Positions 18,183-31,833 of a stretch of 64,000 nucleotides of DNA are shown here, in pieces. A program made the position numbers and the translations under genes. The DNA is from Basidiobolus meristosporus CBS 931.73. Taxonomy: Eukaryota; Basidiobolomycota; Basidiobolomycetes; Basidiobolales; Basidiobolaceae. Position 1 is the stretch's first letter; every line of letters starts with the position of its first letter. The notes beneath the pieces were generated by a model. It saw only the letters and a program-made list of their open reading frames with translations, was not told the DNA's origin and did not search any database. The stretch is taken from positions 150,712 through 214,711 of the forward strand of contig MCFE01000034.1 of the NCBI GenBank assembly GCA_002104905.1. Reading direction: 5' to 3'.

Positions 18183-20639
18183 TTACGGCCGGTCAAATTT
18201 GCCTCGAATGGCTGACTGAGTGGGCCTTGATGGTGTGAGCGAGCTCAATGCGCCTACTGACATTAAATAGGGAGGGGTGCTTGCGGAAGTTTGTTCTGCC
18301 GTAGCGGGGAAAGTAGGACTCAAATTACTGGTGTCAAGCTCTGTCTTTGCTCGGAAGGTGTGCTGCTGGTTTCCATTTCCTAAGAACTCTCTGGGTGAAC
18401 CCCATATGGAGGAGCTATCGAATATCCCTGTACTCAAGTCATAACGTTGGGGATTTTGCGTCAGGATGTGTGTCATTAAGCATTCGAACTGATGTGTATC
18501 ACTCTCGTCGGCATCCCGTTGGACACATGAGCTTGGGAGATTGGTCCTTTCAGAAGGCTGTCCTACCGAGCAATTAATATTTGATGGTTTACCAGGCCTC
18601 ATACCCGAAACAATTGCTCCAGTAGACGCCGGGTCAGGGCTGATCACGTCAGTTATCGAAAGCTGCGCCATACCTAATCATAATTGATAAGTATCCAGAC
18701 TAAATGAAATCCAGACCGAGGTTCATACTTATCCTGGAAAAGCATTCGTTCAGGATTGAGAAATGGATATCTATCACTCCCCAGAGTGCCTTCCACTTCT
18801 GCAGCGTGTTATGAAGGAATCGATAGAACTTCAAGGAACGCTGAGCTAGATTGCGGTCTTTGGATTTGCATCCCTGTAAGAAGAAGCGAGCGGCGAAAAA
18901 GATACAAACGCTATACATAGGATCGGCCTCAATGATTGAGGTGCTGTTGACTTCTTGTACAGCAAATGCAATCATTTTGGCCGACGTAAAGCACCTTATG
19001 ACTGTTTCTGTAACGTTTGGAGCCTTTGGAGTAGCCTTTACTCCAAATACTGGCAGGTGAATCCAGATATCGATGGCGTGCCTCATCGAATCCAAGAATG
19101 CAATCTGAGAAAAGTTGTATGGGTTTCCCTTGATTGTCTCTTCAGGTTTGTACCTGTATTGCGGGGGTAGGTTTGTTTCCCAGGCTTCCAGAGCAAACTT
19201 GATTTGTGGAAACACATAGTCTTTTTGAACCGGCGTCAGAGTTCCAAAGCGCATTATCCCTCTTAGAGTCCGTGCCATGATAGTTATCAAGGCCACGTGT
19301 ATGGCTAGTAAGCCTGTATTTGGTGCGGTTACCATCGAAACCACCTGGCTTGGAAGATCTCGATCAAACCTGCATATCATAGTGTCAACTGGCTGGCCCT
19401 GTTCCCACTTATCATCCACGCAAGGCAACATGCTACAGCAGTCATCCTCATTGATTAGCGGCGGCCTTACTATAGCGACACCAACATACACATCGAATAT
19501 ATAGCTAAACCACCAAACTCTTCTGGAGGTTTCCCTGTTAATCCACTGACTAGCGGTCAAATGCTTCGCTTCGTTTTGAACCTCATCAAGTCGGAAAAAG
19601 CCAAGCCCTTGTGCCATTCTAGGAAAGTGACATTAGTCGAAATAACCGTGTCAGCAGGAGTGGGTAAAGCTTACCGTATGGCCGTAGCTACCATGGTGAA
19701 AGAAAAGTTAATACAGTGGCTTTGAAATTGATGAATGATACCACCTACCTGAGTAAGTACCGGCTCGGTTGATATTTCCGCGGGCCAATTCATAGATACA
19801 CATATGCAACATGGCTTGGCTGGATTCCAACGTTGGCTCATCGATTAGCAGAAGTAGTTCCTCTTCAACCGCCTTGGCGTAGGAAGTGTCAACCTCCTCA
19901 CTTGTTATGCTAGCCCTATAGCGAGATGCCACGGCACAAATACTATTGATAAGCGTAGTCGACACTTGACCTTCTTGGTATTTCTCATCAAACTCCTTGG
20001 GATGAACGAAAGGATAATGATGGTGGATATTTTGAAAATAGTAATCTATGAGTTGGCGTGTTTGAGAGTTGGTAGGTGGGTGTTGAGGAAGCATATGGTG
20101 GGCACTACTTGTATTATCTGAACTCCCCCATCCATACTCAGGATTAGTGTGCCTCCTTTTTATGTAAGGGGAGTATTCTTTCAGAGTTGACAACTCGCTA
20201 AATTGTTCAGACATATTGTCCACACTTCTCTCGGCTTGATTCTCTAGCAAGGTTAGTGTTCCTCTCTCTGTAGTGGTGCTTATGGTATCTGGATTTGGGT
20301 GAATTCTGTGACTGCCAATGCATTGAGTGTCACGCTGGATGGGCAAAATTGGGTTGGCATACTCAGTCCTGAAGAATTCCCACCGAAATAGGAAGAAGCG
20401 CTATGGTTCGGTTGATCAAAGTTGACAATTTTTTCCAGGCCTCCGTTTGGAGTTTCATCGAACAGATTCAAGCGTTGTCGAGGGCCTCTTTTCTTATTTC
20501 CAGTTAGAAAAGTACATGCGACATTCAGCCTGCGGCATGTGGTGCAGGCAGGCTGATCCGTGTCACATCTCACCTTCATGCGACGACAGCAGTCGCAGGC
20601 TTGTGTGAGCCTTCTCCGTTTCCTTGTGAAGTTGTTCAT
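18183..20639 (-). CDS. Zn2Cys6 fungal transcription factor
   Basis: Five minus-strand exons (20639-20363, 20288-19749, 19687-19675, 19618-18729, 18673-18183) encode 736 aa. The N-terminal zinc cluster near residues 12-40 has exact C-x2-C-x6-C-x6-C-x2-C-x6-C spacing (ACDCCRRMKVRC ... ACTTC ... C), followed by a basic linker. The middle region is the fungal-specific transcription factor domain (YFQNIHHHYPFVHPKEF; NINRA-TYSATAIRMAQGLG; the RRVWWFSYIFDVYVGVAIVRPP stretch, split here for length). Exon 3 is only 13 nt yet keeps the conserved TAIRMAQGLG segment in frame. The C-terminal 160 residues are low complexity. The target pathway cannot be told from sequence; neighbours give no cluster clue. 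A TATA element and a 3-codon upstream ORF precede the start. Confidence 0.92.
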
Positions 20640-21439
20640 ACTAGCTATCCATGGGATATGTGTAGATCGAAGTTTGACTCCTCGGGTCTGAGTCGGATGC
20701 TTATATAGCTTTGAGCTCAAACCACTTTTAGCACATGTGCCTCGACAAACAACTCGGAGCTGCCGATTGGGCCCGACAGCCATTACTTTTCCGGGAAAAT
20801 ATGCCTTTTTAATGGATGAATTGATCTCCGCGTTAATGTCGGGTCGTGTGACATCCAATACCACGTATGTCGTAGATCTCATTGCCATTATTGATTTTAC
20901 AGGTAGTACCTTTGGCTCGACGCTATGGAAATCCAAGCACCATATTCAACAAGTACGCCTCTATCCTAAATTAGTGGGGCTCGCCTCTGAAGCAAGTGGT
21001 TTAGGAGTCTTTGCCACTATAACATTCCCTTCTGATCAACGACAACGATAGGGCTTGACCGTTTTCAAGTGGAATCATGACATTACAAATAGCCGCCCTC
21101 CCAATCCGATCAATCTTCCGAGCTGATTGGAATCAACGGCTATTCAATTAATCAGCGAATTGTAATCACTGATCATGTGAGCCCGTAGAGTTTCGTGTTT
21201 CAAGTGGAATGAGGTATGGCTCGAATGAATGAATTGGCTTCGTTTTCTTTCATATCTTCTGTCAACTAAAGCGGTGAACGAAGTTGGAGTCGCTCAGCTT
21301 CACCATCCATACAACATTCAGTACAGAATATCATTATTTTGTAAGGTTACCTGTAATTCGCGACATCCACGAGTCCAGTCGTTCTTTCAAAACCAACCTA
21401 AAACGCTTGCTGTTATTCTGTAGAGAAAATACAACAGTG
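20640..21439. promoter_or_regulatory. Divergent intergenic region of Zn2Cys6 regulator and BRE1
   Basis: This 800-bp region separates two divergent starts. On the minus strand a TATATAAG element near 20700-20707 lies about 60 bp upstream of the regulator's ATG, and a mini-ORF (Met-Asp-Ser-stop, ATG near 20651) ends one base before that ATG. The open frame extending the regulator upstream to 20936 crosses the TATA box, so I do not include it. No clear BRE1 promoter element was recognised. Confidence 0.5.
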
Positions 21440-24400
21440 ATGATAGATCGCAAGCGAAGAAAAAGTGGAGATATAGATCTTGATGAAGTAAGCTCTTCGC
21501 CTCACAAACGACAAAATAACGATCCCAATGAAATGGAGAGCTCCAGTAAAGCTCGAGATGACGATCCGGCAACTCAAGCTGAGGTTCTACTCTAACTTGT
21601 CCATCCACCCTTTTGGTGCACCTGTACTAAGTCTTTGATTTCACAGGAACATATACTGAATTTCCAAAAGGAGGCTATCTGGCGACAGATGCAAACATAC
21701 AAAAGAAGGGCTCAACGTGCGCAGGAAGCTATCACGAAGTTGAAGGAAAAGCAAGACTCCTATGGAGCTAGATTTTTATTGGTTGCTCACACCTGGGAAA
21801 AAGTAACGCGGCTTCTACTACGTTTTTTGCTTTGGATTCACACCAGGTACTCATGAATCGTATCTTTCTAGTTGCTAGACGATCTGAAGCTAGTAGCCTC
21901 TCGGCTAGGCGGGACTGCAATAGAATTCGAGCCAGAAAAAAGTACGTATCTGAAGCAACCTTACATCATCTCTTTGGACAATGCTAACCTGCCGTATTCC
22001 AGACTTTTTGTCGTTTTTATTGAATGAGGACGATGAAGACAATGAACTACAAGACTTCGTGAAGGACAAGGCCGGGTTTAGCAAGGGGATTTTAACCCAA
22101 ATCGTGAACAAGTTACTAACCATCGAGGAAAAGCGGCAGCTGACAAGCACCGAACTACAAAAGCTGGCCGAAGGTTGGTGGAATCGTAGTGTTTACATTT
22201 ACGGTCGGCCGACTAATACCCAATCCAACCGATTTATCAGCGAAATCGTCGGAAGACATAGTTTCTCACCTGAAAAGAGAAAACAAAGAACTGAAGGAGC
22301 TTTACGATCAACAAAATGCGTCAATGAGTGAGCTTCAACAACGCTACAGAGACCTCTCCTCCAAAGTCAGTCTTCCAACCAAGCAGTTTTTGTGAACTTC
22401 AAGACCTAACTTTGGCTGAAATCTAGTCAGCAACAGTCGATCAAACCCTCCAACAAACTCAGCTCAAGGTGCATGAGATTAGCAACCAGCTGGACGAGGC
22501 TAAGGTTGAATTAGAAAGATTGGAAAGGAGCATTGACAGGTCCAATTGCTCCACCACCCGCGACCAAGTAAATTCCAAGCCTTCCAACACCGAAGAGAAC
22601 AACGGGGTTCAGGAGGTTTACATAAAAAAAGTATGATTCACACGATATCGTAGCGGCATCTTGAACATCATCTGACTATTGCAAATCCAAACACAGGAGG
22701 GTATTTCAGAAGCAGGACTGGAAGGGCAGTCGGCACATTTCGCTTCGTTAGCTGAAAGGCGCCTGAAAGAACTTGAAGAGATGAGAAATGAACGAATCAA
22801 GCTGCGGGAGACCATCGATCAGCTTCATTTCCAAATCAGTGGGGTATCCGACGACTTGATATTAGAATCACCCACATTCAAGCACCTCCAAAGTCAATGT
22901 AATCGCTATCGAGGTGACGCAATTAGGCTGGGGGAAGCTGTGGAGAAGCTAAACCGAGAATTGGATGATCTCCGAGCAGTTCAGCGAGTGAACCAAGAGA
23001 AGATAGAGGTCAGTACACTTTGATGTTCCGAAACTATGTAAATAATGTATCAACCGATCTCGTAGCAAGAGGAATTAAACCGACGAAACATTTTGGAGAC
23101 GCAGATCAGAAAGCTGCAAGAAGAGTTGGCATCGGCCAAAAAAACCCGAGATCACTTCAAGCGCGAACTAGACTTGCGAAACTCGAAAGATAATGCAGAA
23201 CTGATTCAGAACCAGCAAATCAAAATCATCGCTAATTCTCGGAAAGTAGGGAAGACACGTACGAGTTTCCACCAGCATGAATGAAACTGACAGCCTAAAT
23301 ACAGGACCAGATCACCTCACTAATGTTGGAGGTCCGGAGGCTCAAGATGCGCATAGCTGCAAACGCAGGAGATAAGGAAGCATTGGAATATTTGAGCAAA
23401 GCTCCAGAAAACCAGGAAGATTCCGTGGAAGACTCTCTCAGAAAAGATCTCAAGTAGGTTCATAGGACTAGCTGGAGTTAGCAACCATTCATTGACCATC
23501 TTTGAAATTTGCACTTCAAGGAAAGCTGAAGCAAGAATTCAGGAGCTCACCACCCAAATCCAGGTCTACCGTCAGGCCTCTGAAGAGAATGTTCACTTGC
23601 AGGATGTAAGTCTTCGCTTTCGTTACGCCAGCCGACCTTTATTAATAGTCTATCTTAGGTCATGTTATCCGAACAGAAAAGCAAGGAGCGTGTGGAAGAA
23701 TTGCAGCGCACGGTTGCGGAACAACTCGAGAGAATCCGCCTACTAGAGTCTGGAAATAGTGGCATTGTATCTCTTACCGAGCAAGTGAAGAGCTCCGAAG
23801 AGAAGATCAAAGAGCTTGAGCTTAAGTGTGAATTCCACGAAAAGGTGAATTGGGGAATATGTAACATTCATGCAAGATTTTATCGCGATTCTAACCATAT
23901 AAATGCAGACTGAATCCCAGCTTATGAGCGAGATTGAGAATGTTGGCAAAGCCTGGGTTCAGCTCGAGGAACAAAATTCACGGAAGGTTTTGGATTTGGC
24001 GCAGAAGGAGGACAAGATCGTTGAACTTCTGGCCGAGGTAAGGGAAGCTTATCATACCTTTCTGTCTATCGGTTTCTGATCAATTCTTTCGTGCCCAACG
24101 TAGAAAAGTAAATCTGAGCAGAAGTGCGCCATCTTGGCCAAACAAAAAGACAACTATACCGCTTTGAGCATGTCGCTCAAACGACAGTCGGAGAAACAAA
24201 TGGAGCAGATCCGTAGGCTGGAAGAAAAAGAAAGAATGTCTACACAACAATTCGTAAGTATTTTGTAGTTGCCCCCATGCTGTGGCTCGTATTAACATCC
24301 CATTAGGCCAATATGGAACGAGAACTAGCTTCGGCAAATTCCGGATTGAAAACTTGTAAAGAGAAACTTGTCGACACGATGTATGAACTTGATGAAGCCA

Positions 24401-24900
24401 AGGACAAAGTGGCCAAAACCGAGCACAAAATTACAGAGGTAAGCATTGATACCCATCGCCTATTCTTCTCCCAGCATCACTGACAACTCCAATGCTACTT
24501 AAAGATGCAACGCGTTCTTAAAGAACGAACACACACCTTTGAACATGAACTTCATTTTGGAAAACGCATCGAGGAAGAATGCAACGCACTGAAGAAGAAG
24601 CTAGCGTCCGTGACCTCGAACCAAGCCGAAAACGAGTTGACCCAGATGTGTGATGAGTACAAGGTAAGTCCACAATTGCTCCCCTTAAGCCTGCTGGTTG
24701 CTCAATCGATGCATTTGCTGCTATAGGCGTTGTTGAAATGCAACTCATGTAATATTCGCTTCAAATCCCATGTTTTGATGCGATGCATGCACGTGTTTTG
24801 CCGGGAGTGTATTGACTCGCGCATTGAAACGAGACAACGCAAATGCCCTAATTGCGGGGAAGGCTTTGGTGCGAACGATGTCAAGCAAATCTACCTATAA
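21440..24900 (+). CDS. BRE1: E3 ubiquitin ligase Bre1 (histone H2B)
   Basis: RING E3 that, with Rad6, monoubiquitylates histone H2B during transcription. Starts MIDRKRRKSGDIDLDE (ATG 21440; first exon to 21583), then exon 21647-21802 with FQKEAIWRQMQTYKRRAQR, the conserved N-terminal Bre1 motif. About fifteen small exons follow, separated by 50-70-nt introns and encoding almost continuous coiled coil (for example KSSEDIVSHLKRENKELKEL; EGQSAHFASLAERRLKELEE). The last exon carries a C3HC4 RING: CNSCNIRF, then MRCMHVFCRECID and CPNCGEGF, ending NDVKQIYL-stop, the usual Bre1 C-terminus. Every exon I checked joins in phase. Length is roughly 750-800 aa, normal for the family. Functional context fits SPT7 and the SNF2 remodeller elsewhere in the window. 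Confidence 0.93.
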
Positions 24901-25735
24901 TCCTAATAATCCATTTCTCGTTCCCAGCATCAAATAATATTCCCCTTGATCCACCCTATTTATTTCCTCATGGTTGTTTCCCTTTCGAACTTATAGACGT
25001 GACTTTTGATAATGGCTCTTCTGTAGAATATGTATTTACCTGTATTTATTTATGGCTTTTTTTATACGGACGGCCAGTTTGGTCGAGCCTATACAGCTCC
25101 CCCTTTTATTCCCCCAACGTCAAATTGTTTTTGCAGTTTTCAGAAGAAAAGTCATTTGCCATTCTTATGCGCGCAATATGCATATCTATGAGCAACATTA
25201 AGAATAAATCGTTCCACTCACCTCGCCACCCAGATTGCTTAAAATTGGGTCAATCTTTGACTCGGTTTCTCGGTAAAATCCCACCTAAGTCACAATGCTG
25301 TCCGATTAGAACTGTAGAAGTGAACTGCATAACTATCGGCCTCATCTCCATGTACTACCATGAGCCTGGGAAAATCTGAACGCTCGTGACAATGCCGATG
25401 CCATCCTCCAACCTTTTTTTGGGTATTTGTTGTTTGGCCCTATTTTCAGCGAAAGCCTTATATTTCTCCAAGAAATCCTATGACCATTAGACAAATTCCC
25501 TGACATCAATATCTTCTCCATTTAGAGTAGAGCGGTGTTCCACAGAGTGCCTGATATGATAACTTTCCCACAGTACGTCCAATGAGAGAGATGATGGTAA
25601 GTTTTGGACAATTTAAGGGATCAAGAGTGTTTCAATTGCTACCCACGGCTGTTGGTTGTTACGTTTGAAGACCTTAATAACAGGAGTCGCCCACGAATCT
25701 TACTTTTAGCCCCCTCTTTCAGCTTGAATCCTTCA
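24901..25735. other. Intergenic between BRE1 and MCC beta
   Basis: No gene recognised. A 175-codon open frame continuing past the BRE1 stop (to 25379) has composition unlike protein and no motif. The downstream part must contain the MCC beta promoter. Confidence 0.35.
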
Positions 25736-27950
25736 ATGCTTCCACACATCATCAAACAGCTTCGCTCCCCTGGGTTAAGCACCCAACTTAGTCAGCAGCT
25801 GAGGCAACGCTGCCTTCAGGCCACTGCCAGCTCCAGCTGGAAAGTGCGACAATATCATTCGTCACATGAGGAGCAAGCTTCTATCCTGCCAAACAACGTG
25901 GATACCTCTTCAGCTGAATTCAAAGTAGGAATGCCAGGCTTGCCTCGATCGGGCGTACAGTTTACTTATCTTCTCTGCAGGACAACGCTCTCCGCATGAA
26001 GAAGCTCACCGATGACCTTGAGGCCAACGTCGCCAAGATCAAGCTAGGTGGGTACGGTTGTTTAATACAAGGCTGCTTCTTGGCTGACAGTTCCATTGTC
26101 TAGGCGGAGGTGAGGAGGCTAGAAAGCGCCACCTGTCGAGAGGAAAGTTGCTCCCACGTGACAGGTTAGTTCATGAATTGCCGGGAATTCGGCCAGCTTC
26201 ATCTAATACTGACTTTACTTTAGACTTGAGAGGCTGTTGGATAATGGGTAAGGCGATGGTTGCTGTATAGATGTATCAGCGTGTAGAAGATCTAATTATT
26301 ATGTGCAGGTCCCCGTTTTTGGAACTCTCGCAATTTGCAGGCCACAATTTGTATGACGACTACGTCCCGGAGGTGGTATTATCACCGGTGTTGGCCGGGT
26401 CAATGGGTGGGTTTAGCATATAGCCCTCAGAGCAGATGTACTTGTTTATTAACTGCTCCTTGATTAGCGTGGAATGCATGGTGGTTGTCAATGACCCTAC
26501 CGTCAAGGTACTATAACATTCATCCAACTTGGTCGACCGCGTATTAACTTGACTCAGGGTGGAACCTACTACCCAATCACTGTCAGAAAACATCTCAGAG
26601 CGCAGGAGGTTGCCCGTGAAAACAACCTGCCCTGTATCTACCTCGGTAAGTTCCATATGTCCACAACAACCTTCCGGAATGCACGTTGACAGTCCGTTTC
26701 TGAACCGCTAGTTGATTCCGGAGGTGCCAACTTGCCTCGCCAGGCTGACGTTTTCCCCGATAAGGAGCATTTCGGTCGCATCTTCTACAACCAGGTATTT
26801 GGATGGTCATAGCCATATGTTTGTTGAACACCGGTACTCAATCGTTGACATAGGCCACCATGTCCGGCGAAGGGATTCCTCAGATCGCCATTGTGATGGG
26901 TTCGTGTACCGCCGGTGGTGCCTATGTTCCAGCCATGGCTGATGAAAGCGTGATCGTCAAAAAGCAGGCACCATTTTCCTCGGTGGCCCACCATTGGTAC
27001 GTGCCGCCACAGGTGAAGTGGTGTCTGCTGAAGACCTTGGCGGTGCAGATTTACACTGTAGAACCTCCGGTGTTACCGATCACTATGCTCACGATGACGA
27101 GCATGCTCTTATGATCGGAAGAAGAATCATCGGTAACTTGAACAAGCGCAAGCCCAGCCAACTGGAGGTCCGTACCCCAGTAGACCCCCTCTACGCTGCC
27201 TCTGAGCTTGGTGGTATCGTGGGAGACAACTTGAGAAAGCCCTTCGATATCAAGAACGTCATCTCCAGAATTGTCGATGGAAGTAGATTCAGCGAGTTCA
27301 AGGAGCTCTACGGATCCACCCTGGTTACTGGTTTTGCCCACATCCATGGTTATCCAGTGGGCATCGTCGCCAACAATGGAATTTTGTTCTCGGAATCTGC
27401 CTTAAAGGGTGCCCACTTCATCCAACTCTGTAGCCAGCGTGGCATTCCCCTCGTTTTCCTTCAGAACATTACCGGCTTTATGGTTGGCTCCTCTGCTGAA
27501 GCCGGTGGTATTGCCAAGAATGGTGCCAAGATGGTTACCGCAGTATCATGTGCTAAGGTGCCCAAGTTCACTGTCATCGTCGGTGGCAGCTTTGGTGCTG
27601 GTAACTATGGTATGTGCGGAAGAGCCTACTCCCCTCGCTTCATGTGGATGTGGCCCAACGCACGTATCTCTGTCATGGGTGGAGAGCAGGCCGCCGGGGT
27701 GTTGGCTCAGGTGACCAGAGATTCAAAGGCCAAGAAGGGGCAATCCTGGAGTGATGAGGCTGAGGCGGAGTTCAAGAAGCCAATCGTGGAACGCTACGAA
27801 GCCGAAGGACACCCATACTTCTCGTCAGCAAGACTATGGGATGATGGTGTCATCAAGCCTGAAGATACTCGCTCTGTGTTAGGCTTGGGTCTTTCCGCTG
27901 CATTGAACAAGCCCATCGAAAAGTCGCAATTTGGCATCTTCAGAATGTAA
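25736..27950 (+). CDS. MCC2: 3-methylcrotonyl-CoA carboxylase beta subunit, mitochondrial (two frame breaks)
   Basis: Carboxyltransferase subunit of the biotin enzyme for leucine breakdown in the mitochondrial matrix. The N-terminus ([17 protein letters not shown] ... [10 protein letters not shown]) is Arg/Ser-rich without acidic residues, as in a mitochondrial presequence. Family blocks in order: [134 protein letters not shown] and the [18 protein letters not shown] stretch. The annotation as one reading frame fails twice: near 26366-26371 (before [11 protein letters not shown]) and near 26958-26968 (before [16 protein letters not shown]). Each time one base is missing. Sequence on both sides stays highly conserved, so a recent mutation or an assembly error is likelier than an old pseudogene. 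Confidence 0.93.
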
Positions 27951-28336
27951 ACCAGTACCACCCCTCTACACCATACATAAAATCACTCCCCGCAACGATT
28001 CTACCATGCAGCCCTTCACAAATAAAGTCATAGCATTATCCAAACACTGGCGTTGTTTTGGTTAGGTTTAGCGGATCGCAGGGTAACACCATCATGGGAT
28101 TTTTAACGAACGAAGAAATTCAGTAGTTTGAGCATCGATTGGTAGACGTAGATGGGAGAGGTAGAGCAAATATTTTGATGTTACCAAAGATTAATTTCAG
28201 TTGGTATAAATGAACTTTCTGTTTCCGACTTAATCAAGATCGTACATTTTTATATCAATATTCCTTCCATCACTGCGAAGCACTCCTTGTATCCCACCTA
28301 ATACCACTTTTTATATACATTTATTGCGACTCTAAT
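27951..28336. other. Intergenic between MCC beta and Rab6
   Basis: Contains the MCC beta 3' region and the Rab6 promoter. AT-rich stretches near 28240-28310 could act as a core promoter, but no element is distinctive. Confidence 0.35.
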
Positions 28337-29279
<943 letters not shown>

Positions 29280-29554
29280 TTCCACTTAAAGCATGTATGC
29301 ACATTGCACAAGTAACATTCGCACATCTCTCCAATCCCACCACTTCTCTTACTTTCGCGGCAGCTTAATTTAACCTCGCTTTCTTCCTGAGTGGTGTCAG
29401 TTCGATTACAACAATGTTTGGCTTCCTTCTCCCCATGGAATGAGCAATCCTTTCTGGATGTTATTTGAAATAAAACTATGAGATGGAGCTCGGTTTATGC
29501 AAAGATTTTATTGAACTGACACCTCTGGAATATGATATTGCAAATGGCAACCTC

Positions 29555-31309
29555 TTATTTGTTCCCTAGTTTGAACCATTTGGGAAGTTTCGACTTTTTC
29601 GCTTCTTCTTGCTTCCCACGCGGCTCAGGATCATAATCGGAGGGCACATGGATCTCTCTTGGGACAGGTGAAGGATTACGAGCGGGTTCCGGATGGCTTG
29701 TGTCCATAGGACCTGAACTGGCTGTAGCTTCGGCCGCCGAAGGCAGATCCTCTATTTGCACGACCAGTTCCTCTTTGAGATACTCCTCAACTGTCTCGTT
29801 GTTAGCCAAGGAAAAGAATACGACCGAAGCAGGGGTCAACCCAGCTTCATAGAGTGTGAGATCTGGGTCGGTAAGTCTTTTAATTGGCGGGGTAACGTAC
29901 AAGTAGAAATCCCACTCAGGGTTTCTCAACGACTCCCGAACAAACGAAGTTAACTTGGAGATCGTCTCGAATGACGAGAAGTGGGCTTGCAGTTGTACAC
30001 GATTGGGAAAGCGAATTCGTATCAAGGTACGTGGATATTTACGCCGTTTCTGCAACTCCTCGTTTTCCCGCATTTGGCGAGTTTTTAAAGGCGCGTTCTC
30101 GTCTTTGGAGCGTTGCACACGTTGGCTATCGAGGATAGCTTTCAATTCTGCCGATGTTAGCTCATAAAACGAGTCGGGTAACTCTATCTTTGCTGCCATG
30201 TTCTCCTCGGTGGATGGTCGGAAGATTCTGGGCTCACGAGCGATCTTTTGGGCTCGGGCTTCTGATCAGTTGTAGTATTATTCTGCTGCGTGGTTGGCAC
30301 CGATGGTAATTGATATGTTTGTGGATTCGATGGTTGGCTAAAAGATGGACTTTCAAGGGTATTTAAAGGTTGTTGTCCGGATTGAGGTAATGCTTGCACA
30401 ACTTCTCTTTGTTGAGGTTGGGCTACTGCTTGAGGCGGAGTTGACATGGGCGCATCTTGTACAGTTTGGGGTGATGCTGGAGACTGTAAGGTAGGCTGAT
30501 TTGTAACTTCCACTGACGGACTTTGGACTGGTATCTCAGTAGAGGTTGTAGGTTGATGAAAGTGATCTCTCGCTCTGCATCTTCCAAAGACATTTCTGAT
30601 GGTCTGAAAATCAATCGAATCAGCACATTACCGGAGGTGATACCGGTAGATTGCAAAGTTGTCTTCTTTAGCACAGAAATACTTCCAAATTCCTGGTTCA
30701 GATATACGCAAACTGGCTGCAGGTATGCCACAGCCGCACTTTTTCCCACTTCAGTACTTCTTCTTGTCAAATTTCTAACGAGGGGAACAAAGTTGAGCGG
30801 GCATCCAGACGAATGAGTGGGCTACTGATACTAACTTGTTGGAGGATGCTTCAAATGCAATTAGCATATCCCAATATGAAGTAGAGGTAGGGAAACCTTG
30901 TATGATTCTCCCTTCATCCATCTGGAGTGCCACATTCACCTACAGCGGGAACTTTTGTGATTTAGAATGTAAGCAATCTGAGCCCACCGCATATATCAAC
31001 TGACAAATACCTTTTGTCACTCTCGTCCGAACAAGCTCAAGTTTAGCGCCAGCAGGCAAATTAGCGAAACGCACTGAAAGTGAAAGATCAAGGTTGGATT
31101 TGCCGTATCTAGAAGACAGTGAGTAAAACCAAGCAACCCGAAATCACGAAGGAAGGCAAAGAAACCTACTTCAGGCCATATGAATCGACGTCGGGATACT
31201 TCTGTTTCTCACACACCGCTAAAACGATGTTCTTCAGCGGCATCGCAGGAGTCGTTTTGACCAGCTGTTTCCGCCCTTGGCCGTATATTACGGAGACATT
31301 CGACGCCAT
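29555..31309 (-). CDS. TUG/ASPSCR1-like UBX-domain protein (two frame breaks)
   Basis: Homologue of human TUG/ASPL (yeast Ubx4), a Cdc48/p97 cofactor. ATG at 31309; exon 1 ends at 31170 and exon 2 starts at 31108. The start MASNVSVIYGQGRKQLVKTT and the segment DLSLSVRFANLPAGAKLELV form the TUG ubiquitin-like domain. The next blocks are VNVALQMDEGRIIQGFPTST, then a second conserved block with LQPVCVYLNQEFGSISVLKK and SGNVLIRLIFRP. A Pro/Gln/Ser-rich linker follows, then RIFRPSTEENMAAKIELPDS and a C-terminal UBX domain (RTLIRIRFPNRVQLQAHFSS; FYLYVTPPIKRL). Reading frame is lost by one base near 30563-30576 and again near 30236-30248; both sides are family-like. Members of this family act in ER or Golgi vesicle traffic and p97 disassembly. 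The gene is convergent with Rab6. Confidence 0.87.
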
Positions 31310-31833
31310 TTGAGTAGGAATGGAGCGTTACGTAGATTTGACCGGAATGGGTAAAGTGGAGCTAGAATACGGACTAGTTCAATGGCACCGATTATATTTA
31401 CCACACAATCAGAATCGCAGTGTGAAACCACTCATGCTACGGCATCGCTGCGAACATTCCACGGTTGATGAATTGGAATAGAATCTAGCTGGATTAACTA
31501 ACCATCTCAGATCGCATCCAGGGCCAAGGAATTAACCACTTTGTAGCATTTATTAAGGAGACATCACCATAATGATCAACCTTCTAAGATGTAAATATAG
31601 CAAAGACCAGACCCAGCAACTCCCATCCACCAGATTGAAGTACAAATACAAAGCGTGCTGCATCACAACCCAAACAGCAATAGAAGTATCGTGGAACTTG
31701 GTGATTGATTCCCAACGTGGATGCGGTTCATTAAATGGTCTATAATAAGGTCAAAATATTTTACATCGTGGACTATGGCTCAAAGAAAACTTTCAACGGA
31801 AAATAAGAGCAATGACTAGCAGGGGATGTCCTT
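31310..31833. other. Intergenic between TUG-like gene and SPT7
   Basis: Holds the TUG promoter (minus strand) next to 31309 and the SPT7 3' region. I see no gene in it. Confidence 0.4.

Noticed and set aside
20640-20936. In-frame N-terminal extension of the Zn2Cys6 regulator
   Set aside because: The extension crosses a TATA box and the composition is not protein-like; the ATG at 20639 gives the zinc cluster near the N-terminus, as is usual.
24852-25379. 175-codon open frame after BRE1
   Set aside because: It starts inside the BRE1 RING exon in another frame and shows no motif; composition is that of AT-rich noncoding DNA.
26958-26968. Programmed -1 frameshift at AAAAAG in MCC beta
   Set aside because: The run lacks the full X-XXY-YYZ slippery heptamer and no fungal MCC beta is known to need frameshifting; a lost base is simpler.
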